From contig NW_003314266.1 in assembly GCF_000143415.4 (NCBI RefSeq), positions 1,731,139 through 1,795,138 on the forward strand: DNA of 64,000 nt, in the 5' to 3' direction. This document shows, piece by piece, positions 37,701 through 50,497 of this stretch. Under the pieces are notes generated by a model that worked only from the letters and a program-made list of their open reading frames with translations, was not told the DNA's origin and made no database searches. The position numbers and the translations under genes are program-made. Source of the DNA: Selaginella moellendorffii. Its lineage: Eukaryota > Streptophyta > Lycopodiopsida > Selaginellales > Selaginellaceae. Each line of letters opens with the position of its first letter. Within the stretch, counting starts at the first letter, position 1.

Positions 37701-40652
37701 CCGGAAGAGAGAGACGTCGTTCCCGGTGGCTTGGCCTTTGGCGATGCGGGCTACTTCCTGAACCATTCCACTGTTATCCCACTGCGGAGAACCACAAAGA
37801 CGTCAGCGAAAGGACAAGGCTTTGAGAGTCACGAGCGAGGACGTACCTCGCTGCGGAGGTGCTCGCTGCGGAGATAGTCAAAAACTCGGGCTGGAGCCAA
37901 CGGGAGCCAGAGCGTGGTGGCAGCGCTGAGAACTATGCCGTGGGGCTCGCCGGGGTTGTCGACGCTCTTGCGCGTCATGACACGGATATCGTCGTGAACG
38001 CTGCCAGAGAGTGTTGTCCACTGGCTGCTCGGAGCACCAACGCCGGCGCAGAAGTTAGTGGTCATGCGCTGCGACAGCTTGAGCAGGGACTGGCGAGCAG
38101 GAGAGTTTGGAATCACTGCAAACAAGACGGCACGTAAGAACTCGCTGGAACTCTAGAGGATGGAACTCTCACCTCCGATTTCTCGAGCTGAAGCGAGACC
38201 CGGGAGATAGCAAGTCAGTGCTTCGCACTGACGCTGGAGAGTGGCCAGCCACTTCCGCGCACCGAAGGCTCCACCGCTACTCACCAAGGATTTAAAGAGC
38301 TGATGGACGGGCTGGTCGTCGTACTCCATATGTTCCACGACAACAACCTGAGAAGACGAAACGAAACGAACAAAAGTTAGCGATGAAACCAGACGAAAGT
38401 AACCTGAAAACACGCAGTAAGACGAGACGAAACCGGAGAGCGACGAAAGAAACGTAAACGAAACTTAAGATGAAACCAGACTAACGAACGAACCGAGAGA
38501 TACCTTGGAGCAGCCGTTTGGCATGTCGTGGATAGAATCCGGCATGTCTTGGATTAGCATTCCCGATGGAGAGCGTCGGCAATGCAACGAAGCTGGGGAT
38601 GGCGTTCCATGGAGACCATCGACGGAGACGTCAACCACGGCCCAGGTGCTGTCCTGATGCTGCTTGCAGTAACGAAGGAAGTAAACTTCCCTGGTCTGCA
38701 TCAGCGGGGAGAGAGCTTGGATCTCGGCATACATCTATAGAAGGGAGAAACGTAAGAACAATCAGCATGAGACTTGAAAAACAGCGTTGCATACCAGCTG
38801 AAGTGTTCCACTTAAACTACCGGGAGCACAAGAGATAACTTCCAGCGTCAGTGCTTTTGAAACGTTCGTGCAAAACATCTCCATCCACTTCGCCTGGCAA
38901 GGAGAAAAAAAACGCGTGAGAAACGAAAAACCGAGTTACGAACTAGAACATACCGGATCCATGAGAACTTCGACCAAGCTCGCGGCGTTCATCATCACAA
39001 GCCCATCATCGCGAGTGGCATCGGTCTTGAAACCATACTGCTTGCTTTCAACGAACTTTGGAAACTGGCGAACGTACTCGTCGTAGTTAAGCACCTCCTT
39101 GGAGGCGTCCGGGCTTGGGATCCACACCGGCGAGTCAGGCTGTGCGAGCTGGACGAGCTCATCCATTGCCATGACTGCCAGGTCAAGGACGCTGTTCTTC
39201 TCGACGTCGCTCAGGACAACAGATTTGTTGGTGTTAAGATTGTTGGCGTTCGAAAGCTCCTCGACTCCTGATGGTGGCGCTGAAAGTAATCCAGCCACCT
39301 GTGCTGGAGGAGACATCGGATTGCTCCCTGCAGCACCCTGGATGGAAAGGTTTAGAGACGATCCGGAAAACTGTGGAGCTTGTTGGGAAACCATCGGCGG
39401 TACCGATCGTCCAAAAAGCTTTGCAGCGACAGCAGACACTCGATCGAGCTGGACAAACAACACAAAAACTTCGTCGTTAGAACTCGGGACAAACAAATAA
39501 GACCAAAGACCAGTACCTCGTCCTTCAAGCAAGCGTTCTCGATTCGCAGGTGCTGCTCTTCGAAGGACATCTCTCGCAGAGTTGCAGGGCCTCCGCAATT
39601 TGGACACGATGCATTGCGTATCGCCTCGCGCATGGTGATGTTTTCAGCGCGGAGCTTCTCCACCTCGTGGCGCAAAACGTTGTTCTCCGCTCGCTCCTGC
39701 TGGGCCTGGACAGACAAGGAAGATCTTTACATCAGAAACGCCAAAGAAAAGCTTTTGGAGCTTCTATCCTACCTTGAGCTGCGTGCGGCGATTCTGGAAC
39801 CAGAACTTGACTTGCCGAGGCTCCAGTCCTAGCTCCCGGCTCAGCTCCTGGCGCTGCTTATCGTCGGGATGAGGACACTCCTTGAACAACCTGGCACGAA
39901 GAAAGATAAGTTCTCATCATGCTCTCGGCTTGTAGTACTTACGATTCCATCTCTTGAATCTGCCTTGCAGTGTGACGATGATAGCGCTTCTTCCTCGGCG
40001 GCTCCTGCTCGTCACCCGACGCGTTTCCCATGTTCTCGCTGCCGCTGCCGGACCGGCTCTCGTTCTCATCCTCCTTGCTCTTGCTCTTGACACCGAGCTC
40101 GCCATCGGGAGCCGGCTTGGACTCCAGCTGCATCTCCGGACAGTTTGGCTGCTGCTACAGCACGAGCACGAGACAGTGAGCAACGCTTCTCAAGATCTTC
40201 CGGCCATTCATAGCCCCCCGGAGACCACACCCAGCGAGCAAGAAGCAGGCAAACATGCTTGGAACAGCTAGCCGCGAAGGTCAAAACCAAAACTCTCAAG
40301 CTCCATTCAATGCAACCGTTGCTGTTCTTGCAGGATTCTCACACAGCCACGGAACCCATGCACGCAAGCGGACGAGCTAAGGCTAGACCAACGACGCAAG
40401 AACCACAGAAAGACATGAAAGCTAGAGCCTTTTGAAGGACATGAAAGCTAGATGTTTTTTTGGAGGACTTACCAGGCCGAGCGAGAGTCCAGGAGAAGTG
40501 AAAGAGTTCTTCATCTGAGGCGGCATGCCTGGAGCGCCCCTGTTGATGAGCCGCGACGCCGACATTGGAATGTTTGCGAGGTCGGAAAGACCCATAGCTC
40601 CAAAGCCGGCATTGTCCGCCAGGAGAGCCACCGTCGGGCCGTCAAACCTCAT
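37253..40652 (-). CDS. Class IV HD-ZIP transcription factor (GL2/ANL2/PDF2 type)
   Basis: Eleven exons join in phase to 812 residues: 40473-40652, 39943-40154, 39773-39890, 39517-39705, 38954-39448, 38795-38893, 38504-38734, 38173-38347, 37847-38115, 37695-37781, 37253-37636. The homeodomain (about 115-170) runs from [17 protein letters not shown] to [14 protein letters not shown] leucine-zipper region with the class IV-specific CPNCGG loop follows (about 171-245), then a START domain (about 310-535, from [17 protein letters not shown] to QRQCEAL) and the C-terminal HD-SAD region ending in [20 protein letters not shown]. Such factors specify epidermal fate in angiosperms and bind L1-box-type sites. 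The first ATG opens [14 protein letters not shown]. Partial copies exist at 20.3 kb and 33.9 kb. Confidence 0.95.
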
Positions 40653-43581
40653 CTTTGCTGGTAAGCTCGTCGCTTCCTTCTAACTCCTTTCTTGGCTTTC
40701 TTCCTTGCAGACGCCCGCTACCAATCTAAACTAGAAGTGTAAGCAGTCCTCCGTGACCGTGTCCTCTTTGCCAGGATCCTCTATCTATCCTACGATTCAG
40801 GGGGTCAGAGAATCCAGCCAGCGAGAGGAAGTGGACCAGAGAGAGTGTGGGAGGCCAGAGCCGAGTACATGAAACGTACGTATATATCTCACCAGAGAGG
40901 AAGAAGAAAAAAGAGAGAGCACTTCGTCGTGAAAGAGAGTGAGATGATGGTGTGAGTGATCTTCTCCTTGGTTTCTCTCAATCTATCTTCCTATCTTCGT
41001 TTTGCTGCCACTTCTCGAGCGTTCTTGCCTCCACCACCCTCTCCAAAAGAGCCCAGAGAGAAAGAGGGAGAATGAAGGCAAAGCACGGCTGCCTTCTTTC
41101 TCACTCTTTCTCCCCCTCTCGAAGCGCGCTACCTAATGGAGCCTCAAAGCTCGCGCAGCGCCGCGCCTCAATCCCGGGCGATCCCGCGACTGTCCATCCG
41201 CATTGCTCACGCGGCGCGCTCAGCCGAGAGGAAAGCCCCCTGGATCCTGCCCACCACCGACACAGCCCAGCTCCGGCGATGCCGGATTGACGCACCAAAC
41301 TCGCAGATCCGCAATGTGGGTCGGCAATGTAGGCCGCGGGGATTCGTGGGCAGTGCCGCGATGGGACGATCGAGGCCTAGATCGCTGGGGATGAATCGCT
41401 AGACCCCTCTCTTCTATCTCCAAAACAAAAGGATATCTCTCCCAAGAGCTCTAAACCCCTCTTTTTCGCTCTTTTTCTATATGATCTTCTCTCTCTCCCA
41501 GGCCAGGTGCGTGCCGATTAAATGCTCTGGATGAATAAACAAATGCGCGGCGCGGCACAGTGGATGAGAGAGACGAGGACGCGCGCGAGTGAGAGGATCT
41601 CTCTCTCCTCTCTTTGCGAGCGGTGCGAATCGAGACTGGAATCCTTGAGAGCTCGAGGCAATTAGCGAAACCAGCGGAGTGGTGGTAATCAGTGCTCAAA
41701 GTGGTGGTGAAAACCACCGAATTGGGGAAGAAACCGATGAGAGCTTAGCACGCCAAGAATCTCTCTTTCTCTCTCTCTCTCTCGTCAATGTTCTCTTGTT
41801 GATTTCTTTCTCCTTTCCTGCAGTTTTTTTGTGCATGGTTTTTTTCCTTCTTTTCGCGTCTCTAATCCTCTGTGAAATCGCAGAGATTTCCACAGTGATG
41901 GCATTGAATGCGATTGCCACAGGCTTGCCCGCTTGGCGTCTCTGTGTACCGCGCGGCATTAATTGCGTATATGCACTGGCTCGCCGGCCCCCAGTTCTTA
42001 GCAGGGGAAAAAGACGAGACGTGTCTGCTGCAAATTTCTGCTTGATCATCGAAATTCGTCGCTAGGCCGGCTCCGTTTCCACCAAAGCGTTCGAAATCGA
42101 TCGGGAATTGCGAGCCAATCGACCGGAGCAGGGGCAAAGTGATAGTGATCTTGCCCATTTTGCTGGCGCGAGTTTTTTTTGAAATTTTTGAAAATTAGGG
42201 CGCTGTTCTAGAGGAATCCTACGACCGTCATTAAGCCAGCTGTTACGCTTAACGGTTAGCGATTAAGTACTAGCTAACGGAAGTTCTAGGGACTTTTAGG
42301 TTAGGTCCGTTTTTTAACTTTTACTCCGGGGGCGTGCCGGCATTTATTGTAGTGCTCTGCCGTCGGATGCGCGATACTGGGCCTGGCAGCGACGGCTGCG
42401 ATGCGGAGTTCGTGGGATGTTTCAGGTCAAAAACGCATGGCTCGGTGTTTCAACTTGTCGATTGCCAAGATTTTTAAGCATCGATGCGAGTAATCTAATC
42501 TACGTGTTTGCATGCTTCGATTGTTTACCATGTTTTTTTCTAGTTTTTCACTCTCGTCGGTCGGTGACCACCTTGAAATTCATAGAAAATGGGCTTGTTT
42601 CGATTGATTCGTCTTGCCTTAATGCTGCAAGAACTCCGCTCAGTTTGTGTTGTTTTGCTTGCTTGCGGATCAAAAACATTCTATAAGATCAATGAATGCT
42701 GCACACGGGTTTGGGTTTTGTTTCCTCTCATCGCCCTCTTTCCAGGATCAAGTCTCAAGGACATGGAGTTAATATCTGGATTGCTCAATCTCCCTTTTGG
42801 TTATCCTGACGTTTTTTTAACCTTGATCTAGCCCTAGAAAAAGGTGGTGGCGTGGCGGATATCACGTCTTGGTCTCCCTCCCAAACTGCACATTCAATTC
42901 CCCTGCGGCAATTGCCAATGTGGCTTGCAGCTGCTACGCAAAAGGAACGCATTCAATTCTCCTGCGAGATCCATCGCTTCGTCTCGTTCGTCTCGAGACA
43001 AAAACGGTGGCAACACAACTCAACTCACCAGCTGTAATTGAAGCGAACTCGAGACCTCACTGCTCGGCCCGCCACCTTTGCTGTTTTGTTCATTGAATCG
43101 AAACGAAATCCACCCATCCGCAGAGCGATCCAGTCCAAACGTTACACTGATATTTTCTATGATTCGTCACACCCTTGGATTCTTTCCCAGCCTTTTATTG
43201 TGCTTGTGACGTGAGAGTTTTCTCTCTCCGCGCCGTGCCGCGCGGCGTACCGCCCGCCGGCGGCACGGCGTAGCGGCACCGCCTGCTGGGATGTTGACCG
43301 CCACGCGTCATTCACGTAGCTTTCCATAACCGTGTGTGGCGGCGATCTTGCCGGAAGATAATTCCCGATGGTCGTGCACACGCCACGTCATGTCTGCCAT
43401 GCCATGCAATGCGCGTGAAAGAAATCAAATTTTCTGTTCTTACTTTTACCGCCATTAACTTTCTCACGCAACAGGATATTCTCTGCCGTGGAATATTCAA
43501 CCTAGAACCCTAAAGAATTTTCGCGCCGAATGGAAAAATGTGAACGTTGGGGCTTTCTCTAGGGTTTTCCGGGAGCTCGCC
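40653..43581. other. Long intergenic region between HD-ZIP IV and CDT1
   Basis: Includes the HD-ZIP IV 5' leader and promoter (CT/GA-rich, 40890-41110 and 41560-41790). Around 42880-42990 a motif CATTCAATTCnCCTGCG occurs twice. A GC-rich perfect inverted repeat is at 43231-43270. No coding motifs were recognised; short open frames here look random. Confidence 0.5.
43231..43270. repeat. GC-rich inverted repeat
   Basis: Arms CGCCGTGCCGC (43231-43241) and GCGGCACGGCG (43260-43270) are perfectly complementary, with an 18-base loop, within a GC-rich island in otherwise ordinary DNA. Confidence 0.8.
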
Positions 43582-45148
43582 ATGGAACAACGGGTGAGGC
43601 GCAATCTTCTGGGTGGATCGTCTATGGTGCTCGGCAAGGAGCTGGGATCGCCGGAGAAGAAGCTCAAGAAGAGCGCCACTGCTTCCAAGAGGTACATTCT
43701 TTGTTCTAGGGTCCGGATCCGAGACTGTGGGTTTGGGCGCCAGGGCGCTGGAGGAATTTTTCGAGGCTCTAGAGTCGACCGTGGCGCTGCTGAAGATTCG
43801 TAAGCAGTCGTGTACATTCGCTGCTGTGTCTGCGCCTGTGGAGGCCCTCACAAAGAGGTTTTCTTTTTTTCTTGTGTTCTTTCTTCTTACATTGTCTCTC
43901 ATTTGGGCAGGCGTTTTCTTCGCTCTCATCTGGCCAAGATCAAGTATCTCTTCCCGGAAGCGGTCGAATGCGACTCTTTTACGTGGAAAGACCCCGACAC
44001 CTCTTCGTTAAAGACGGACATACGGATAAAACTCCTACCGTTTTCTCCCGAGCAGCCAGCTTCCGTGTCGAAATCCGTCAGTGGAATGGCGAGAAAATGG
44101 AGTGCCGAGACCGTCGCTCGGAGGCGTGAATTTCAGAAGAGGATTGCTGCCTTCGAGAAAGATGACGAGGTTCCGGAAGCACAGCTCGTGGAAGAAGTGA
44201 CGAAGATCAAGGTTCCAGACTTGGACACAGGCGCGGCACCCATCCCCAACGTTTTAGCTGGCAAAGTGGTGATCAAGTCTGGATACGAGGATATAGTGGA
44301 GCGGAGGCTTCGTTCGGACGATGCGATAACTACGTCGCATTTCTCACCTTCGTTTCGTCGCCACTTCTCCGCAAGACAGAGAAACGTGGAATCTTCTGAG
44401 CTACAACAAGCGTCTCCAGAGCCTGAAACTCCTCAAACCTGCAAGGTTGCTCCTCGAGCTACGACAGGGGCATTCACGGGTCCCGATTCTACTTCCAGGC
44501 TTTATGCTTCCGCTGATGCTCTTCCAAAGATCGATCACGACGCTCCCACACCTCCGAGGCGGCAGAGCGTTGTCAAATCTCTTCAGTTCGGAAGCGCGGA
44601 AAAGAAAAAAATTCTCGAGTCTATTCCAAACGATCTTCTTCACTCGGTAAATTTCTGTTGAGTTTCAGGAGTGCTGACTAGGCTTTTTCTTTCTTAGGTG
44701 CATGAAAAGGAACAGAAGGAGCTAGAGGAAAAGAGCATCGACAAGAGACGACAACAAATGCTTTCCGGGCTTCCACACTTTCTCAACATGACAAGGCTCA
44801 TTTTTCAATCATTGGGTCGCAGCACAATGCTACACAAAGACCTCGTCGAGCAAATCGAGTCTTCCGCAACTGAAATAACAGACAAAAGTACGTGAGTGTT
44901 TTTCTTTAAAGTTTTGTGATAACTGGAGTAATCGACAGATGAAATCGAGGAAAGGCTGCAGTTGCTACTAGAGCTAGCTCCGGAGTGGATTTCCTCGCGA
45001 GCTTCGCTTGTTGGAGGCACGCTTTACAGGTGAAAAGCAAGCAGCACTTTACTCTCCGATCTTGTTTTTAACCGAACTAGTTGCTCTCAGGGTCCAAAAG
45101 ACGGCTGAATTTTCCACGATCCGCAAAAGAATGCTGGACACTGCTTAA
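43582..45148 (+). CDS. CDT1: CDT1-like DNA replication licensing factor
   Basis: Exons 43582-43691, 43744-43857, 43911-44646, 44698-44887, 44939-45029 and 45091-45148 join in phase to 432 residues. The geminin-binding/winged-helix region (about 37-110) reads ALEEFFEALESTVALLKIRK, then FAAVSAPVEALTKRRFLRSH and LAKIKYLFPEAVE. The C-terminal MCM-binding winged helix (about 325-425) reads RRQQMLSGLPHFLNMTRLIF, then EIEERLQLLLELAPEWISS and TIRKRMLDTA. CDT1 loads MCM2-7 at origins. The N-terminal arm is short, and no clear PIP box is seen in the called exon 1; an upstream exon could carry it. Its stop is only 36 bases from the stop of the convergent receptor kinase. Confidence 0.88.
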
Positions 45149-45184
45149 AAGGTAAGTTGCCGGCTGTAGCAAAAAAATTTAAAA

Positions 45185-47519
45185 TCAGATTGACGCCGGA
45201 AAGGAGCTCATGTTTCCAGAATCTCTGCCGGACAATGGCTCCGAAAGCTTGCTGTCTCTGCCGGACTCCGAAAGTTTGCTCGGAGGCCTCGTATCCTGTT
45301 CCTTCAGCGATTCCAGAATGTCCTCCAAGCTCTTTGCCACGTTTGTCATGGACGGTCTCATCTTTCCCCTGACGTCCGTGCATTCCAGAGCCAGCTTCGC
45401 CGCACGGTACAGCGGCTCCGGCATCTCGGGCACAGCCAGGGCCGGATCAAAGAGCTGGTGAAGGGTGTCATCGTTGAGCAGCTCCTTGGCCCAGATGACA
45501 ATGTTTTGCACCGGCCGGAAGTGATCAACGGGCTTCTGGCCAGAGAGAAGCTCCAAAAGAACAACCCCGAAGCTGTAGACGTCGCTCTTAGTGGTGAGTT
45601 TCATGAAGAATCCATACTCGGGGTCGAGGTAGCCGGGAGTTCCGACGATGGTCATGTTGCTGAGATGAGTTGCCGATCCCAGCGGGCCAAACAGCGACAG
45701 TCCAAAGTCCGAGACGTGAGCATTCCACTCGTCGTCCAAGAGAATGTTGGCGGACTTCACGTCCCGGTGGATGATGGGCGGACAGGCATACTTGTGGAGG
45801 TACTCCAGTCCGCGAGCGGCTTGAGCAGCGAGCTTGATCCGGCAAATCCACTGCAGACCAGTGCTCGGCCCAGATCTCGCGAAGATGTTATCATACAGCG
45901 ATCCTCTCGACATGAACTCGAAGACGAGCAGCTTCTCCTCCATGCAGTAGCCGACCAAGTTTACCAGGCACGAGTGGTGCGTTCTCGTGAGGAGCTGGAG
46001 TTCCTTCTCGAAGAGCTCGCTCGATCTACCAAAAGTTTGTGAGGTGGTGGGAGGAACGAGAAATCGGAAAGCTTGATCGATCTTACCTGGTGCTTGAAAT
46101 GCTAGCTCGCTTGATCGCTACCGCCTGGCCGTTCTCTAGCACGCCTTTGTAGACAGTCCCAAACGCTCCCTTGCCGAGCACCATCTCCTCGCTATAGCTG
46201 TTCGTCGCGACTTCCAGCTCCAGGGCCGACATAGCGAGCGCTTGACCGGCGGACCGCTCGTTCTCGTTCTTGCTCGCTACCACCTCTAGCTTCCCGTCAC
46301 CCTGCTGCTTTGGATCATCCTCTTTGCTCTTCTCACGCCGGAGGAGATAGAGCCATGTCGCTAGCACGAGCAAACTTCCCAAGAACAAAGCTGCCGCGAT
46401 GAGCAAGATCACCAGAGCAGTGGAACGAGGCCGCGATCTTGTGTCGCATTTCCTGTCGCTTAACGGACCGCAAGGAGAAGCCTCGGAGTTGCCAACGCAC
46501 ACCGAGCAATCCAAGCACACCTTGTCTCTCACCACTGGGCACAGTTGATCCGCGGCCTGGAACTGGCTCCTCCCACACTCGCTGACGCACATTCCCCGGC
46601 TGATCGTGAAGTTCTTCTGGTACCGAGGATACCACACCGAGTTGCCCCAGCACACCACGTCCATGGGAGGATCCATCCTCATCCCGCAAGTGTAGAAGTC
46701 CCCGGCGGCGATCTGCGAGAAGGAAACATCCAGTGGAGCCGTGAGCTTGCCGTTGTCTTGGTCTCCCCAGCATAGAACTTGGCGATTGTCCGCGCGGATC
46801 CCACAGGTGTGATAGAGCCCTCCAGCGATGGATAGAAACTGCAGTCCAGTGGGAGGGGTCGACTGTCCATGGTCGGCGGTCCCCCAGCAGCACAGCCTCC
46901 CGAGTAGAGTCACTCCACAGGCAGTGTTTCCTCCCGCGAAGATGGATCCAAAGGTCTCGTTGGATGGCTGCAAGATCTCCTTGCGGAGATCGCCCCAGCA
47001 AACCGCTGTTCCAGCTTGAGTGAGGCCGCAGGAGAATCCCCAGCCGGAGACCAAGCTCGCGAATGCCATTCCAGCCGGCGGCGCTGGGATCCTCCCCCAG
47101 CAATCCACGAATGAGTTGTCGCTGCGTAGCGCGCAGACGTGGAATCCCCCGGAGGCCACGATCGAGTAGCTAACTTGCTGGAGGTCTTGCGGGACTTGGA
47201 GCTCTCCCCAGCAAACAATGAAATGCGATCCATACTCGACGCCACAGGCGAAGTGGCCGCCGCCGGAGAGCGCCAGGAACTGGGTCGTGTCGGGCGGATT
47301 GCTCCCGTTGTGGTGAATTCCCATGCATCTAACGCGGAGATCCGTGGCGTGGAGAGCGCACAAGGCAAAAGTACCTGGGATTGGGATGCTGGGGTCTGCG
47401 CTGCCGCTCCACATGGCGGCGATCGTCCCCATGGGGCTGAATCCACGCACGGATGATCGCTGCTGGAGGATCGCGAGGGCGACGATGAAGAGCCAAATCG
47501 CTGCTGTAGTGTTGAGCAT
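45185..47519 (-). CDS. CRINKLY4-like receptor kinase, copy 1
   Basis: Exons 46087-47519 and 45185-46025 give 757 residues. Signal peptide (LFIVALAILQQRSSVRG), then a seven-bladed 'crinkly' propeller with repeating CWG motifs (VCWGEL, DCWGRI, VCWGDL, CCWGTA, LCWGDQ, VCWGNS) up to about 310, a Cys-rich TNFR-like segment (CSVCVGNSEASPCG), a transmembrane helix about 368-393 (VILLIAAALFLGSLLVLATW), and a kinase domain with GKGAFGTVYKG, VAIKR, HRDVKSANILLD, DFGLSLFG and GTPGYLDPEY. All catalytic residues are present. CRINKLY4-type receptors act at the cell surface in epidermal differentiation. The single intron sits in the N-lobe. The C-tail is Ser-rich (DTRPPSKLSESGRDSK). Copy 2 lies 720 bases upstream. 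Confidence 0.93.
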
Positions 47520-47542
47520 TTGATCTTGAAATGTGGCGCCGC

Positions 47543-47586
<44 letters not shown>

Positions 47587-48239
47587 AGGATTTCGGAGAG
47601 AGAAAAATATTACCCGGATTTGAGAGGTTGGCGACAAGACCCACATTGAGGATTAGAAGTCTTCATATTCTGCAAGAGTGAGAGACAGAGTTTTAGCCCC
47701 GGGTGACGGATTGCACGATCTCCTTGGTAGATTCCCTAGAATATTCAGGAACTTTAATTTTCATAAAAACTACTGTGCTTAATATTAAAAGTATATTTCC
47801 CCCAGGTTTTAAATCAATTATTATAAAAAGTTTAAAAAATGTTTGACTTTCTTACAAATATTTTAATAATTTTTAATCATATTGCTTCAAACCTAACTAG
47901 GGTGGTAGAAATTTGAACTATCCAAGGTTTTTCAGCTTCATTAGCGCCTTTACAAAAACGGTGTCTGATGCCAACAAATTGCAGACATGATTGCCCAAAT
48001 TGTAGCAGTCTAGGTCGTCATCACTTCAAACCGCCCGGCTGCAATCCCTTTTGGGATATTTCGCCCTCAGAGCTTCTATCGCAATATGGGGCTATGAAGT
48101 GGTGCCCATTGAAAAGTTCCAAGAGACAAAGAAGGATAACGTCTTGAATGTGTAATTTGAAAGAATCATGGATTTTTACCCTCTCTAGCATTAAAACTCA
48201 CTTTTGCCGCCAAAAAGTTTTTAAATATTTGAAGACGAC
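47520..48239. other. Intergenic between CRINKLY4-like copies, with GA microsatellite
   Basis: A GA run of about 37 bases at 47548-47584 lies directly upstream of copy 1, in its leader. The rest (47700-48180) is AT-rich with no gene. Confidence 0.8.
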
Positions 48240-50497
48240 TTAGATTGCATAGTCGACTGGAGCCTCGCATTCTTGTGCATGGAGTTCCTCCAAAATCTCC
48301 TCCAAGCTCTTGGCCACCTCCGTCATGGACGGCCTCTCCTTGCCGCTCACTTTGGTACAATCGAGCGCGAGCTCTACCGCGCGGTACAGTGGCCCCGACG
48401 CAGCCGGCACGTCCAGGGCCGAGTCCAGCACCGCGTGCAGCGCGTCATCCTCCATCAGCTCCACCGCCCAAGCCACGATGTGCCGCGCTGGCCGGAACGG
48501 GTCCACGGGCTTGGCGCCCGACAAGAGCTCGAGCAGCACCACTCCAAAGCTGTAGACGTCGCTCTTGGACGTGAGCTTCATGGATAATCCATACTCCGGG
48601 TCGAGATAGCCGGGAGTTCCAACGATGGTCATGTTGCTGAGGTGAGTTGCCGATCCCAGTGGGCCGAAAAGTGAGAGTCCGAAGTCCGAGACGTGGGCGT
48701 TCCAGTCGTCGTCTAGAAGGATGTTGGCCGATTTCACATCCCTGTGGATGATCGCCGGACAGGCGTACTTGTGGAGATATTCGAGTCCGCGAGCGGCTTG
48801 AGCGGCGATCTTGATCCGGCAAATCCACTGGAGGCCAGCGTCTGGACGTGATCCACAGAAAATGTTGTCATAGAGTGATCCTCTCGACATAAACTCGAAG
48901 ACGAGGAGCTTCTCTTCCATGCAGTAGCCGACCAAGTTAACCAGGCACGAGTGGTGAGTTCTCGTCAGCAAATGGAGTTCCTTCTCGAAGAGCTCGCTGG
49001 ATCTGTTTAGTTTACAAGGCGAAGATATAAAAACTCTCGAAGGAAAATGAAGACTGCGAAGTACCTGTTGTTGGAGATGATAGCTCGTTTGATCGCTACT
49101 GCTTGACCATTCTCTAGCACGCCTTTGTAAACCGCCCCGAATGCTCCCTTGCCGAGCACCATCTCATCGCTATAGTAGCCCGTCGCAACTTCAAGTTCTA
49201 GCGGCGACATAGCGACCACGCGCGGCGCAGCAGAGAAATCGTTTTCGTTCCGGGTTGCTGGAATCTCTTTCTTGCCAGCATCTTGCCTGTCATCCTCCTT
49301 ACGTCTCAGGCAGAGATAAGCGCAAATCACTGCAAACCCCAGGGCCAGGATCACCGCCACCAATATCAGCACTAGAGCAAGCCTTCTTCTAAGCTGACGT
49401 TGATAACTTCGAGCGCTTCCGGTAGTAGAGGTTCCAAAGCCACACATCCTATCAGCGCTGGCACCGCACGCCGATATCTCTTGCATGTGGAGGCACTGTG
49501 AGCATGCCAGGCACACCTTGTCCCGCAAAACAGGACATGGCAGCGAGAGCTGGTCGAACTGGTACTCGTCTCTTCCACACGCGCTCACGCACGGAGCCGG
49601 GCTGACGTTGAAGCTCGCTTCATGAGGATAGACCACCGAGTTCCCCCAGCAAAGCACTTGCATGGCTCGATCCAATCTCACTCCACACGTATAGAAGTCC
49701 CCAGCCGCAATCGCCGAGAACGGTACGTCCAAAGGAGCACTAAGTTGCTTATGCTCGTTGTTTCCCCAGCACAGGACGCGACGATCATCCGCCCGGATCC
49801 CGCAAGTGTGATACAGGCCCCCAGCAATCGCCAAGAACTTAAATCCAACCGGAGGACGAGACTGGCCATGATCATCTCCTCCCCAGCAGCCTAAGTCCCC
49901 TAACGAAGTTACTCCACAGACGTTGGAACTTCCAGCAAAGATGGCCCTGAAAGTCTGGTTAACCGGCTGCGCTACATCCTGCCTAAGTCCCCCCCAGCAA
50001 ATCGCTGATCCCTCTCGAGTGAGGCCGCAGGAGAATCCCTTCCCGGAGATCAAAGACGCAAACGCCAGCTTTGGAGGAGGCTGATCGATGTTCCCCCAGC
50101 AATCCACGTTTGAGTTGTCACCGCGTAGCGCACAGACGTGATCACCACCCGAGGCTACGCTGGTGTAGCTAACCTGTTGGAAGGTGTCCGGGACAGTGAT
50201 GATTCCCCAGCAAACTAAGAAGTGGGATCCATAGTCGAGGCCGCAAGTGAAGAGGCCACCACCGGAGAGCGCAAGAAACTCCTTCTCCTTTGGCGGAAGG
50301 CTGTTGTTGTGTGAAGTTCCCAGGCATTCTACATAGAGAGCCGTGGCTTGTATGGCGCATACAGAGAAAGCACCTGGAACGGGGTTGTCTTGGCCGCTCC
50401 ATGTCGCGGCGATCGTTCCCATAGGATTGAACCCCTCGGCTGGAAGGCTTGCGAGGAGACATGCTGCAAGCACCGCTGCCGTTGCGAAAGGGGGCAT
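48240..50497 (-). CDS. CRINKLY4-like receptor kinase, copy 2
   Basis: Exons 49065-50497 and 48240-49002 give 731 residues; exon 1 has the same length (1433 nt) as in copy 1 and the intron is at the same place. Signal peptide MPPFATAAVLAACLLASLPA, propeller with CWG repeats, Cys-rich CLACSQCLHMQEISACG, transmembrane LALVLILVAVILALGFAVIC, and kinase motifs GKGAFGAVYKG, VAIKR, HRDVKSANILLD, DFGLSLFG and GTPGYLDPEY. It lacks the Ser-rich C-tail of copy 1, ending ECEAPVDYAI. Kinase halves are nearly identical between copies, whereas ectodomains have diverged more, as expected for a tandem duplicate with changing ligand surface. An in-frame ATG further upstream (about 50582) is possible but would bury the signal peptide. 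Confidence 0.92.

Noticed and set aside
46333-47545. Long alternative frames (about 210 and 256 codons) overlapping the CRINKLY4-like ectodomain
   Set aside because: They overlap the CWG-repeat frame, lack signal peptides or domains, and arise from GC-rich composition.
47548-47584. GA run as a CRISPR-like or regulatory array
   Set aside because: Plain dinucleotide microsatellite in a plant gene leader, with no spacers.
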